DNA of 64,000 nt from positions 329,257 through 393,256 of the forward strand of contig JBBRYS010000006.1 in the NCBI GenBank assembly GCA_038237475.1. Reading direction: 5' to 3'. Every line of letters starts with the position of its first letter. The stretch's first letter is position 1. The DNA comes from JAOAPY01 sp038237475. GTDB lineage: Bacteria > Acidobacteriota > Blastocatellia > Pyrinomonadales > Pyrinomonadaceae. A program made the position numbers and the translations under genes. This document shows positions 49,863 to 57,878 of the stretch, piece by piece. Below the pieces are notes generated by a model. The model had not been told where the DNA came from, did not search any database, and worked only from the letters and a program-made list of their open reading frames with translations.

Positions 49863-49964
49863 CTAGACGATTACACCGCGACAGCCCTTCACCCGACCGT
49901 CCCTCCACGCGGAGAGCGGACCGTAATAGTAATAAAGGCGATAGCTGTTGCGTTCGTTAATCAT
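49863..49964 (-). CDS. Tyrosine-rich leader peptide controlling phhA
   Basis: A 33-codon ORF ATG 49964 to TAG 49863. It starts MINERNSYRLYYYYG: Tyr at codons 8, 11, 12, 13 and 14, encoded TAT, TAT, TAC, TAT, TAC. No Phe codon is present. The ribosome site is weak (AAAAG). The stop codon lies between segment 2 and the terminator stem, so a ribosome that finishes the leader leaves the terminator free. It is not matched to any known peptide family; the call rests on composition and position. Confidence 0.8.
   Translation of the reverse strand: MINERNSYRLYYYYGPLSAWRDGRVKGCRGVIV
49899..49921 (-). promoter_or_regulatory. Pause hairpin (segments 1 and 2) of the phhA attenuator
   Basis: GTCC-gct-CTCC (49921-49911) pairs with GGAG-GGAC (49906-49899) around GCGT. 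It begins immediately after the four consecutive Tyr codons (49934-49923). Segment 2 GGAGGGAC can instead pair with segment 3 GTCCTTCC (eight pairs, one G-U), giving an antiterminator when a ribosome stalled at the Tyr codons covers segment 1. Confidence 0.75.
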
Positions 49965-50007
49965 CTTTTGAAAGTGCTAAGCGAGCATTGAACTCGCGTG
50001 CAGTCTC

Positions 50008-50037
50008 AGGATAACCACCAGGGGTTCAGGTCGTCAA
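50008..50037 (-). promoter_or_regulatory. Probable sigma-70 promoter of the phhA leader
   Basis: On the minus strand TTGACG (50037-50032) and TATCCT (50013-50008) are 18 bases apart. The leader ATG is 43 bases after the -10, a fitting transcript start distance for an attenuator leader. Confidence 0.55.
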
Positions 50038-50122
50038 GGCAGTTATCAGCAGATTACGCAGATTTCGCCGATTGGGAAATCCTCAAAACCCGCGGATGAT
50101 CTTCTTCCCCTCGTGTGAAGCG

Positions 50123-50941
50123 TTAGTTCGTGGCCAATCGTTTGACCCGGATGCCACCGTTGGTAGTCATGGCGCGGATTGTTGGACCACCCGAGCCGAG
50201 ATTGACCGACAATTCTTTCGTAATCCGCCCCTGCACCGTGACGGGGAAATCGACTTTGACGCTTCCGTTCACAGTGCCCGTCTCTAGATGGGCCGAATAG
50301 TTTTCAGGCATCGCCATGCTGACTCCGCCATTGGTCGTTTTCACATCCAACTCTTCGCCGTCCCAGCGGTCGCCGCTGAGTTCGACAGCCAGGCCACCAT
50401 TGGTGGTGCTGCCATGAACATTTCCACCGATGCGACGCAGCGAGACGCCGCCATTCGTTCCATTGAATTCAATTTTTCCGTTGACGTCGGCAATAGAGAT
50501 ACCGCCGTTGTGTGCGACCAGCGACAAATCTGAGCGGCGGGGAACAAAAATTTCGTAACTGACCCACCAGCTAAAGTCGCGCCGGTCATCCGGACCTTCC
50601 GCATGAATACGCAACCCGGCGGTGTCCACTCTGACCTCTTTTGCCAGCGCATCCGCCTCGCCCTGAGTCGGGGCTGCAGTCTGCACCCGCGAGCGCACGA
50701 GAATCTCACCCTTATCCCAGCCTTTTACCGACACCCCACCGTTCCTGCCGGCGTCGACGGTAATCATGCCGCCAACCGGAAGCGCCTGTTCCCTGATTTC
50801 ACAATGGTTCTGTAGCCGATCATAGTGCCATGAATCACCGCATTCCATGGGCCCAGCCGCTTTTTTTTGGGCCAGGTCTGAAGAGGAGGCCAGACTGATC
50901 GCAGCGCATGTAAGAAAAGTGTATCCAAGCCAGGTTTTCAT
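50123..50941 (-). CDS. DUF4097 family beta-strand repeat secreted protein
   Basis: A 272-residue protein with a signal peptide (TFLTCAAISLASSSDLAQKK). After a Cys-containing segment (MECGDSWHYDRLQNHCEIRE) come DUF4097-type repeating strands: VDAGRNGGVSVKGWDKGEIL, LVAHNGGISIADVNGKIEFN, GTNGGVSLRRIGGNVHGSTT, NGGLAVELSGDRWDGEELDV. The repeating 'NGGv.v' turn indicates a beta-helix or adhesin-like fold on the cell exterior. The C-terminal end (GPTIRAMTTNGGIRVKRL) completes the pattern. Role unknown. Confidence 0.86.
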   Translation of the reverse strand: MKTWLGYTFLTCAAISLASSSDLAQKKAAGPMECGDSWHYDRLQNHCEIREQALPVGGMITVDAGRNGGVSVKGWDKGEILVRSRVQTAAPTQGEADALAKEVRVDTAGLRIHAEGPDDRRDFSWWVSYEIFVPRRSDLSLVAHNGGISIADVNGKIEFNGTNGGVSLRRIGGNVHGSTTNGGLAVELSGDRWDGEELDVKTTNGGVSMAMPENYSAHLETGTVNGSVKVDFPVTVQGRITKELSVNLGSGGPTIRAMTTNGGIRVKRLATN

Positions 50942-51107
50942 TTCAGATTCTCCTCAAGTCAAAAGATTCCCTGCCGGAAGTCATGTGGGTTGATTGGTTC
51001 GTTCTGTGAAGATAGACATCGTGGCGGGGGTTGATGTGGCAGAAAATTTTTGCGAGTGAGGGAGAACGCGACGGCCTTGGAATGGTGAGGTCACAGCAGC
51101 ATCAGGA

Positions 51108-51992
51108 TTACGGAAGGTCTTCCGAAATTCCGGATTGCGTTTTTCTGAGTTCCACCGTTCGCGGAATGCCCTGGAGGTCTTTATGTATACCGACGAACTC
51201 CCAGACTTGTGGATCAACCAACTTCTCAATGGCGACGCTTTGGTTATAGCCAATCTCGATTAGCAGTGAACCACCGGCTCGCAGCAAGGCAGGCGCTTCC
51301 TTGATCAGCCGGCGAACCATCTTGAATCCGTCGCTGCCGGAGGTAAGGGCCAGGCGTGGTTCATGATCGCGAACCTCGCGCTGCAGTCCTTCCCATTCTC
51401 CATCTGCGATGTAGGGAGGATTGGAAACTATCAGGTCAAAGATTGGTCGCGCTTGCAGGGCGCTAAAACCATCGGCGACTACCAGCGTCAAACGGTCTGT
51501 GAGGTGATGACGCGAAGCATTTCGCGCCGCAACTGTAACTGCGGCGGACGATATATCGACTGCGATTGCTCGAGCGTTTGGCACCTTGCTGACCAGTGCA
51601 ATTGAAATGCAGCCGGTGCCGGCGCCGATGTCACAGATTAAGATTGGTGCTTTGCGATTTCCGATCAGAGCCAGCGCAGTCTCGACCAATAACTCAGTCT
51701 CCGGCCTCGGTATCAGAACATCAGGATTGACTTCGAAATCCAGCCCAAAGAATTCGCGCACGCCGGAGATGTATTGCATCGGCTCTCCACCTGAGCGTCG
51801 CCCGAGGTTTTGCCGAAACTTCACCAGCTCTGCTTCAGTCAGCAGCGCATCGGCATGAGTGAGGAGATAGGTTTGATCTTTGTCCAGCGAATACGCGAGC
51901 AGTGAAGCCGCTTCGCGTCGAGGTTCGCTGATCTCTGCGAGCCGCAGCGCTTTACTGCCTTCCAGAATTGTTTCTGCGATTGACTGGCTCAT
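51108..51992 (-). CDS. prmC: Peptide chain release factor N5-glutamine methyltransferase
   Basis: About 294 residues from ATG 51992 (GGGAG upstream); an in-frame start at 52037 has no ribosome site. The N-terminal helical domain (EPRREAASLLAYSLDKDQTY) is followed by LIPRPETELLVETALALIGN, the SAM-binding ICDIGAGTGCISIALVSKVP and the catalytic NPPY in LIVSNPPYIADGEWEGLQRE. It methylates the GGQ glutamine of RF1 and RF2. prfA is often adjacent but is not here; the neighbour is convergent or unrelated. Confidence 0.94.
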   Translation of the reverse strand: MSQSIAETILEGSKALRLAEISEPRREAASLLAYSLDKDQTYLLTHADALLTEAELVKFRQNLGRRSGGEPMQYISGVREFFGLDFEVNPDVLIPRPETELLVETALALIGNRKAPILICDIGAGTGCISIALVSKVPNARAIAVDISSAAVTVAARNASRHHLTDRLTLVVADGFSALQARPIFDLIVSNPPYIADGEWEGLQREVRDHEPRLALTSGSDGFKMVRRLIKEAPALLRAGGSLLIEIGYNQSVAIEKLVDPQVWEFVGIHKDLQGIPRTVELRKTQSGISEDLP

Positions 51993-52037
51993 CCGATGCT
52001 TTGCACTCCCGGGTTCCAGTCCTATAATACGCCGCAT

Positions 52038-52389
52038 ACGTTAGTTAAAGAATCGACAGCTTCTGCAGACGGATTCCGGGGTCCGTAATGCGCGACGAAA
52101 GTGAACGACTGAAGGTCTGTGCTACCTGAAACGTCTCACCCGAACTCTTGGAGTCTGAGAGGTGGGCAGAACAGGAATAGCCTGAATTCATTTGTCTTGT
52201 TGAAGTTGAAAGGTTTGAAGTTGAAAGTTTTGCTGACTTTTAGGAAGAGGGCCAGTATTGCCAGTTTTATTTCAGGTACAACGGTACGAGTCTCGTTCCT
52301 CCCGTAACGTCAGACCCCTGGATCACGCGGTTCAGGGGTCCGGCGTTAAAAGTAGGAGTCTGTTCAGAGGTCAGAAAAGGAGATAACTG
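52038..52389. other. Intergenic stretch with tandem repeat and hairpin
   Basis: No convincing gene. It holds two tandem copies of TTGAAGTTGAAAGGT/TTGAAGTTGAAAGTT (52200-52229) and a hairpin AACGTCAGACCCCTG...CAGGGGTCCGGCGTT (52306-52347). The hairpin has no T run and ends just upstream of the ribosome site of the DUF5658 gene, so it may be an mRNA leader structure. Confidence 0.5.
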
Positions 52390-52758
52390 GTGAGCCCGCT
52401 TCAAAAAAGCCTTCTGCTGTTTTCCCTGAACTGGCTGGACGCGCAGTTAACTTTACTTTGGGTGCGTCTTAACGTCGCGACCGAAGGGAATGGCTTGATG
52501 GCTCGAGTTCTGAATCTTGGTGAAGCACCCTTCCTTCTGACCAAGCTTGCCATTGGGGGCTTTGCGGCCTATGTCCTTTACCGGTGTGCTCACCTTCCCA
52601 TAGCCCGTCGCGGGCTCAAATTAGTTCTCGGCATTTACTGCGCGCTGATGGTTGTTCATCTGGTGACGGGCTTTTCGGCACTTGGATGGCAAACGCCGGA
52701 AGCCTTATTGGCGTACATTGTCGAACTACCGCATTCCGTCATCGCACTCTTCGTTTAG
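52390..52758 (+). CDS. DUF5658-type small membrane protein
   Basis: A 122-residue protein with a GTG start behind AAGGAG. It has three or four hydrophobic segments: LLLFSLNWLDAQLTLLWVRL, LTKLAIGGFAAYVLYRCAHL, LVLGIYCALMVVHLVTGFSA, and a C-terminal VIALFV. The pattern 'NWLDAQ.TL......A.E.NPl' near the start resembles DUF5658, with the segment after it less conserved (VATEGNGLMARVLNLGEAPF). Function unknown. Confidence 0.68.
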   Translation: MSPLQKSLLLFSLNWLDAQLTLLWVRLNVATEGNGLMARVLNLGEAPFLLTKLAIGGFAAYVLYRCAHLPIARRGLKLVLGIYCALMVVHLVTGFSALGWQTPEALLAYIVELPHSVIALFV

Positions 52759-52963
52759 TCCTGCTTAGGCTCTGAACTGTTCGCTCCTGCAGTGAGATTG
52801 GGGCTCGGATAGTTCGACTCGACATCCTGCTGAGACCTTGCGCTCAGAAATTTCCAGACATAAATTATTGCAGGTGGACTTCCGGGAATCGCCTCCAGGC
52901 GCAACTGCAAACAGGCAGTGCGCATCCTAGAAGCTCTTATTATCCTTTCCTCGGAGAAGCATT

Positions 52964-54127
52964 ATGTACAGACTCTCTGCACGCCAGATATTGATCATCG
53001 CCCTGATATCAGGGTTGTTTGCGGCTACCGGCGTCACCGTCCTGGATCGAATAACCAGCCGATTGCAGCCCGCTGGTTCCGCATTTTCTGAAAAAGACCC
53101 GGCCGGTATTACCGATCCGTCCGTGGGGACAGACGAAAATAACAACATAGAGATTTATCGCGTCGTGGCGCCGGGCGTGGTGAATATCAACTCAACTTCC
53201 TACTCGCGCGACTTCTTTGGTTTCGTAGAGCCGCGCGAGGGTTCGGGATCGGGATCAATTCTTGATCAGGAAGGAAATATTTTGACCAACTACCATGTGG
53301 TCGAAGGGGCCCAGAAGTTGTCGGTGAGCTTGGGTGGGCAAAAGACCTACGCGGCTAAGTTAGTCGGTGGCGATCCCGATACGGACCTGGCGGTCATTCG
53401 CCTGATTGATAAACCGCGAGAACCATTGACGGTGATTTCGCTTGGCGATTCCGACAAGCTGGCGGTGGGCCAAAAGGTACTGGCTATCGGTAATCCGTTC
53501 GGTCTGGATCGAACCTTGACCACCGGCGTCATCAGTGGACTGCAGCGACCGATCCGGGCACGCAACGATCGACTGATCGAGGGGGCCATTCAGACCGATG
53601 CTTCTATCAATCCGGGGAACTCGGGCGGGCCGTTACTTGATTCGCATGGTCGTATGATTGGGATCAACTCCCAGATCATCTCGCCCTCAGGTGGCTCAGC
53701 CGGGTTGGGGTTCGCCATTCCGGTAAACATAGCGAAGCGAATCGTGCCCCAGTTAGTCAGCTTCGGGGTCGTGCGCCGCCCGCGGTTGGGCATTACCACT
53801 CGGAATGTCACCGAGCTCAAAGGCCAGGTGGAGATGCCCGTCAGCGATGGAGTTTTGATTTGGGGAGTAGCCCCTGGAGGTGCTGCCGCCAGCGCAGGCT
53901 TGCAGGGACTAACCCAGACCGAAAATGGCGACGTTGAATTGGGAGATATTATTGTTGGGATCGATGGAGACAAGGTTGGTAACGCCGACGATCTGTCGCG
54001 CGTCCTGGACAAACATCAGGTGGGACAAACTGTGAGAGTTGATGTCTTCCGGAATGGTAAGCGCGCGACGGTCACGGTGCGTTTGACCGAAGCACCAGAG
54101 AGCCGTCGCCCCGTGATCAGAAGATGA
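52964..54127 (+). CDS. HtrA/DegP-type serine protease (S1C) with PDZ domain
   Basis: A 387-residue protein. One N-terminal membrane segment (ILIIALISGLFAATGVTVL) anchors it. The catalytic triad is visible: His in ILTNYHVVEG, Asp in DPDTDLAVIRL and Ser in SINPGNSGGPLLDSHG. A PDZ domain lies at about 275-375 (VSDGVLIWGVAPGGAAASAG, ELGDIIVGIDGDKVGNADDL, SRVLDKHQVGQTVRV). It degrades misfolded envelope proteins. A CGGAG ribosome site precedes ATG. It is separate from the protease-less PDZ protein at 39767. Confidence 0.94.
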   Translation: MYRLSARQILIIALISGLFAATGVTVLDRITSRLQPAGSAFSEKDPAGITDPSVGTDENNNIEIYRVVAPGVVNINSTSYSRDFFGFVEPREGSGSGSILDQEGNILTNYHVVEGAQKLSVSLGGQKTYAAKLVGGDPDTDLAVIRLIDKPREPLTVISLGDSDKLAVGQKVLAIGNPFGLDRTLTTGVISGLQRPIRARNDRLIEGAIQTDASINPGNSGGPLLDSHGRMIGINSQIISPSGGSAGLGFAIPVNIAKRIVPQLVSFGVVRRPRLGITTRNVTELKGQVEMPVSDGVLIWGVAPGGAAASAGLQGLTQTENGDVELGDIIVGIDGDKVGNADDLSRVLDKHQVGQTVRVDVFRNGKRATVTVRLTEAPESRRPVIRR

Positions 54128-54218
54128 CAAATGGAGCAGGGGATTAGGGCGTAGTATAGAAACTGTTTCTCGGATCGGTTTTCGACAATCCCCTTAACTT
54201 CTTCACACTACTGTTAAT

Positions 54219-54458
54219 GTGAAAGAAACCAACCACTTTTTTAACCTCGGTTACGGGTGGCTGTGCAAGCATTGCAGCGCCGAGGAGGCTGAGCGTCACG
54301 AGGAGACGGGCAGCTTCTGGAGCTTTTTTCACAGGACCAAAGTTGAAAAGGAAGCACCCCGACTGCCCAGCCTGGTGTTGGCGCGCTGGACGGATGCCAC
54401 TCGCAGAAGTCTTGCCTGTCCTCGCTGCAGCATCGAAGAACCGGTTAACAAGGCCTAG
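54219..54458 (+). CDS. Small CxxC-CxxC protein of unknown function
   Basis: A 79-residue protein with a GTG start and no clear ribosome site. It carries two Cys pairs (LCKHCSAEEAE near 16 and ACPRCSIEE near 68) that could bind zinc. Between them lie WSFFHRTKVEKEAPRLP and LVLARWTDATRRSL. Codon third positions are G/C-rich throughout, as in neighbouring real genes. I prefer it over the antisense 122-codon ORF (54144-54512), which has a less convincing protein. It follows htrA by 91 bases on the same strand. Confidence 0.6.
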   Translation: MKETNHFFNLGYGWLCKHCSAEEAERHEETGSFWSFFHRTKVEKEAPRLPSLVLARWTDATRRSLACPRCSIEEPVNKA

Positions 54459-54593
54459 CCTGGGAAGATAATCTCTGATCGATGATCCCCTTGCGCTGCA
54501 GAGACCAGTCATTGCGTTGGATAGACAGGGCTTAAGTTCCCGCGCTCGACGAAATGACCCTGGACGGCTGCCGGCAATGCTTGTCAGCTATCG

Positions 54594-55553
54594 TCAGTCA
54601 TCCTGATTGCCACGGCAGAACTCCGAAACCAATTCGGTAAATCCCAGCGGATACTCCTCCTGCGGCAGGTGCCCGCAATTTCGAAATACCAGCAGCCGCG
54701 AGCCGGGGATTGAGCGCGCCAGTTGCTCACCGTGCCGCAGGGGCACTTCCGGATCGTTGTCGCCCCAAATCAACAACGTCGGCTGGTCGATGAGATGCGC
54801 GTCGCGCTCGATTCGTTCGGCATCCCAGCGCCTCACGGTACGGATGATGGCGCGGTGCGTATTGGCCGCCCGCAAGGGCCGGTGACGCGCTTCAACCCGT
54901 CGCTCGTCCAGCACCCAGGAATGACGTTCGTATACTTTCCGCATGCGCCGGCGCAGCAGCGTGCGCGAGCCCAGTAGAAAAGGCGAGACGATGTCACCCA
55001 GCACGGGAGCTTGAAACAGCCGCAGAAGTAAGTGCCTGGTAGCCTCGTTATTGGAGACCGATCCCACCAGAATCAGTCGCTGCAGCCTCTCTGGATAATC
55101 AAGCGCGCAAATAGCTGCCACTGCTCCACCGTATGACGAGCCGACCAGATGCGCCCGATCGATCTCGAGGTAGTCCAGCAGCCCTCGAATCATGCGCGCC
55201 TGGGCTTCGATTGTGTATTCGACCCGGCGTGGCTTGGCTGAGTAGCCGTAACCCAACAAATCGACGGCGATCACCCGATAGCCTGCGGCGGCGAGGGGGA
55301 GAAAAACGCGGCTCCAGACCAGTGTTGAGGAGCTGAAGCCGTGGATCAGTACGACCGGAGGGCCGTTCGGATCGCCAGCTTCCTGATAATGCACGCGCAT
55401 GCTTTCAACTTCGGCGAAGCGAGAGTAATCGGCGTGGAAGACAAGGCTGCGGTTCTTGTTCCAGTCAACGTCGCGCGGCCGAGTCAGAAGTTTGGTGGCC
55501 ACTGCCGCAGTCACGAGTCCGGCACTGCCGGCGAGCAGATAGCGTTTTTTCAT
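54594..55553 (-). CDS. Alpha/beta hydrolase
   Basis: About 319 residues from ATG 55553 (AGGA seven bases upstream); a start at 55673 would add 40 residues reading through a repeat. An N-terminal membrane or signal segment (YLLAGSAGLVTAAVATKLLT) precedes PPVVLIHGFSSSTLVWSRVF, the nucleophile HLVGSSYGGAVAAI, Asp in LLIWGDNDPEVPL and His in FRNCGHLPQEEYP. The enzyme acts on esters or similar bonds near the membrane; the substrate is unknown. It is monocistronic. Confidence 0.9.
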   Translation of the reverse strand: MKKRYLLAGSAGLVTAAVATKLLTRPRDVDWNKNRSLVFHADYSRFAEVESMRVHYQEAGDPNGPPVVLIHGFSSSTLVWSRVFLPLAAAGYRVIAVDLLGYGYSAKPRRVEYTIEAQARMIRGLLDYLEIDRAHLVGSSYGGAVAAICALDYPERLQRLILVGSVSNNEATRHLLLRLFQAPVLGDIVSPFLLGSRTLLRRRMRKVYERHSWVLDERRVEARHRPLRAANTHRAIIRTVRRWDAERIERDAHLIDQPTLLIWGDNDPEVPLRHGEQLARSIPGSRLLVFRNCGHLPQEEYPLGFTELVSEFCRGNQDD

Positions 55554-55748
55554 TAGTATCCTGGAGGCTCCGCCCGCAAGCACTGGGCAATCACATATTC
55601 TTCGATACATGCAGGCGCGGTGCTTAGGAGAGTGAACCCTCAGCCCGCCGGCACGACTAAAAGGCTTCTGCAAATTGAACCATCAAACCTTATGTTCCAC
55701 CCGAAACGGTTCGCTGGCTTACACCTCATACTCGCACAAAACTGTGGT

Positions 55749-55780
55749 GCGCATGCAGGCAGGATGCCTGCGCTCCCTGG
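55749..55780. repeat. Partial dispersed repeat (GCAGGCAGGATGCCTGCGCT)
   Basis: GCATGCAGGCAGGATGCCTGC followed by GCTCCCTGG forms a short imperfect palindrome. It resembles one arm of the REPIN-like repeats in design but not in sequence, and lies between the hydrolase and the PrkA-like fragment. Confidence 0.45.
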
Positions 55781-55784
55781 AAGC

Positions 55785-56102
55785 TTAGCGTGAAAGTAAG
55801 GTACCCACGTAAGTCAATAACTCATTCGCGCAGCCGTGGCAATAGCCGTGCTCTTTGACCAGGCGATCAATTGCGTCATTGATCTTGCGCGATTGATCCG
55901 GGTCGGGCGTCTTGGCCGAGGTGGTGATCTTTACGACATCTTTCAGGTCCGCGAAGATCTTCTTCTCAATCGCTTCCTTCAATCTCTCATGCAAATTGTA
56001 ATCGAACTGTTTTCCTTTGCGCGCATACGATGAGATGCGTTCAACCTCTTTGGTGTCGCGCGTGGATAGCGTGGGAGAAAGCACGCCCTTTTCAAACAGC
56101 AA
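55785..56102 (-). pseudogene. C-terminal fragment resembling serine protein kinase PrkA
   Basis: About 105 codons with a TTG-type first codon and no ribosome site. From memory, the protein (KQFDYNLHERLKEAIEKKIF; ADLKDVVKITTSAKTPDPDQ; INDAIDRLVKEHGYCHGCAN, then ELLTYVGTLLSR) resembles the last about 95 residues of acidobacterial PrkA/YeaG kinases, which are normally about 690 residues. The rest of the gene is absent: upstream lie about 100 non-coding bases and then truB. It is therefore probably a remnant left by a deletion or rearrangement. Alternatively it is a stand-alone domain. Confidence 0.5.
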
Positions 56103-56211
56103 TCAGGTGCTTTGCGGCTGTTGCTGCTATCGCTTCATCTCGATCTGTGCCGCTTCGATCGTCGTGATCGCGATTGATTTTATTTGCGGTTATGCCACCC
56201 GGCCGCGTTAT

Positions 56212-57141
56212 CTACCCCAGCACCACGGTGGGTTGCAATTGTGCGGTTGCTTTGTCAAATAACCCAACTGCAATCAGACTCCCTTCCGGTTCGCGCATGC
56301 GGACCTTCGCACCGTCAACCCAGCCGGCCGCTGATTCATCTGCGACGCTGATCCTCATCCCATTGCGCACACGCGCCACGTCGGCGGCAGTTAGATGCAT
56401 AAAGGGGAGTCGTGAGAGTGCCGCGTCCGTGGCGATCAGAAATTCTGCGCAGCCGCCCTGAGAAAAGCTTTCCTCCAAAGTTTGCAGGTCGACGGATTCG
56501 GCGATGTGAAAATCTCCAGCGCGAGTCCGCCGCAAACCAACCAGGTGCGCTCCGAGGCCAACACTGCGTCCCAGATCCTCTGCCAGTGTCCTGATGTAAG
56601 TGCCAGCTGAACAAACTACGCGTGCAGAAAACTCTCCTGTACCATCGTCGCTCTGAATTAGTAAGTGGCCCTCTCGAGGCAGGGCTTCAAACTCATGAAT
56701 GGTCACGGAGACAGCAGCTCTCTCAACTTCTTCGCCTCGTCGAGCGAGCTCATAGAGTTTACGGCCCTGCTGTTTTTTGGCTGAATACATGGGCGGCACC
56801 TGTTCAATCTCGCCGCGCAAACTGGCCATCGCAGCTTCGATCTCTTTCTGAGATGGCATTTTGCCGGCGTGCAGATCTACCGGCAGAGGCTTGCCGGTCA
56901 AGTCACCTGTATCCGTCGCGTATCCCAACCTGATCACTGCTTCGTATTCTTTTTCAGCTCCGCTCAGGAACTGCGCCAGCCGCGTCGCGCGCCCGACTAA
57001 GATCACCAACACGCCGGTCGCGAAAGGATCAAGCGTGCCGGTGTGGCCCACTCGACGCTCGCGCAAGATCCGCCGGACACGCGCCACGACGTCATGCGAG
57101 GTGAAACCAACCGGCTTGTCGATAATCAAAACTCCATCCAT
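56212..57141 (-). CDS. truB: tRNA pseudouridine(55) synthase
   Basis: A 309-residue protein. It begins MDGVLIIDKPVGFTSHDVVA, and the catalytic Asp lies in VGHTGTLDPFATGVLVILVG at about 32-51. It continues with KEYEAVIRLGYATDTGDLTG, QVPPMYSAKKQQGRKLYELA, VVCSAGTYIRTLAEDLGRSV and ends in a PUA-like domain (LPFMHLTAADVARVRNGMRI). It makes pseudouridine 55 in the T-loop of tRNAs. The start ATG is at 57141. It is divergent from recX. Confidence 0.95.
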   Translation of the reverse strand: MDGVLIIDKPVGFTSHDVVARVRRILRERRVGHTGTLDPFATGVLVILVGRATRLAQFLSGAEKEYEAVIRLGYATDTGDLTGKPLPVDLHAGKMPSQKEIEAAMASLRGEIEQVPPMYSAKKQQGRKLYELARRGEEVERAAVSVTIHEFEALPREGHLLIQSDDGTGEFSARVVCSAGTYIRTLAEDLGRSVGLGAHLVGLRRTRAGDFHIAESVDLQTLEESFSQGGCAEFLIATDAALSRLPFMHLTAADVARVRNGMRISVADESAAGWVDGAKVRMREPEGSLIAVGLFDKATAQLQPTVVLG

Positions 57142-57242
57142 GAGGCCATAGTAGCAGGTGTCTAGATTATCGCTTGAGGTCGCGGGAGAAAGCCCGACTG
57201 AAGCCGGTACTCTGAGCGCCGGTTGTGGTTAAATACTGACTG

Positions 57243-57791
57243 ATGCGAGGAAGACGAAGAATGGGCAGGCCGGGGGCTGAAGCGCCGCCGGCGACACCGC
57301 TGACGCCGGAAGAAGAACGCGCGCGTACGTTCCAGCGCGCCGTCAAGTTGCTGGCTGCCAAATCGCGTTCAATCGCCGAACTGCGCGAGAGATTGCTGGA
57401 GAGCAAACGCTCGACTCCAGTGGCAGTCGAGGAAGTAATCGCGCGCTTATGTGAGTATGGATATCTGGATGACGAACGGTTCGCCATCGGCTATGCGTCG
57501 TTGAAAGTGCGCCAGCGCCCCATTGGCCGCGCCCGTCTCGAGCGCGATCTGTCGTTCAAGCAGGTACCCGGCGAGATCGCTGAACAGGCGCTCGACCAGC
57601 TGTTTGCCGAAACTTCTGAAGTGGAGCTCATCGACCGCGCGATTGACAAGCGCCTCCGCCTGCGCGGCCGGCCAAAAGACCGCGCTGAAGCAAAAAAGCT
57701 GTTCGATCATCTCCTGCGCCAGGGCTTCCCCTTTGAGCTCGTCTCCGAAAAAGTGCGCGCCGCTATGAAAGTGGATCTGGACGAAGAATAA
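57243..57791 (+). CDS. recX: Regulatory protein RecX
   Basis: A 182-residue protein. Features are FQRAVKLLAAKSRSIAELRE, RLLESKRSTPVAVEEVIARL, CEYGYLDDERFAIGYASLKV, GRARLERDLSFKQVPGEIAE and a final KKLFDHLLRQGFPFELVSEK. These three-helix RecX repeats regulate RecA filaments. recA is not beside it. The gene is 83 bases before alaS on the same strand; recX-alaS adjacency is common in bacteria. Confidence 0.9.
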   Translation: MRGRRRMGRPGAEAPPATPLTPEEERARTFQRAVKLLAAKSRSIAELRERLLESKRSTPVAVEEVIARLCEYGYLDDERFAIGYASLKVRQRPIGRARLERDLSFKQVPGEIAEQALDQLFAETSEVELIDRAIDKRLRLRGRPKDRAEAKKLFDHLLRQGFPFELVSEKVRAAMKVDLDEE

Positions 57792-57863
57792 TCTGTTCTC
57801 AAGGGTGCATTCGCGCCGCCAAAACCCGCATGGTAAACTCTGGTTTTCAATTACGGAGTACTG

Positions 57864-57878
57864 ATGGCTGCTATATGA
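57864..57878 (+). CDS. Four-codon minicistron (Met-Ala-Ala-Ile) overlapping the alaS start
   Basis: The good Shine-Dalgarno CGGAG (57854-57858) is placed five bases before this ATG and not before alaS, whose ATG is 16 bases from it. The reading ATG GCT GCT ATA TGA ends in TGA that overlaps the alaS ATG (ATGA). The two Ala codons ahead of alanyl-tRNA synthetase suggest coupled reinitiation, but so short a frame could be chance. Confidence 0.4.
   Translation: MAAI

Noticed and set aside
54144..54512. 122-codon minus-strand frame
   Set aside because: It is antisense to the CxxC protein at 54219, which has better codon use and recognisable Cys pairs; the minus-strand protein has no sensible pattern.
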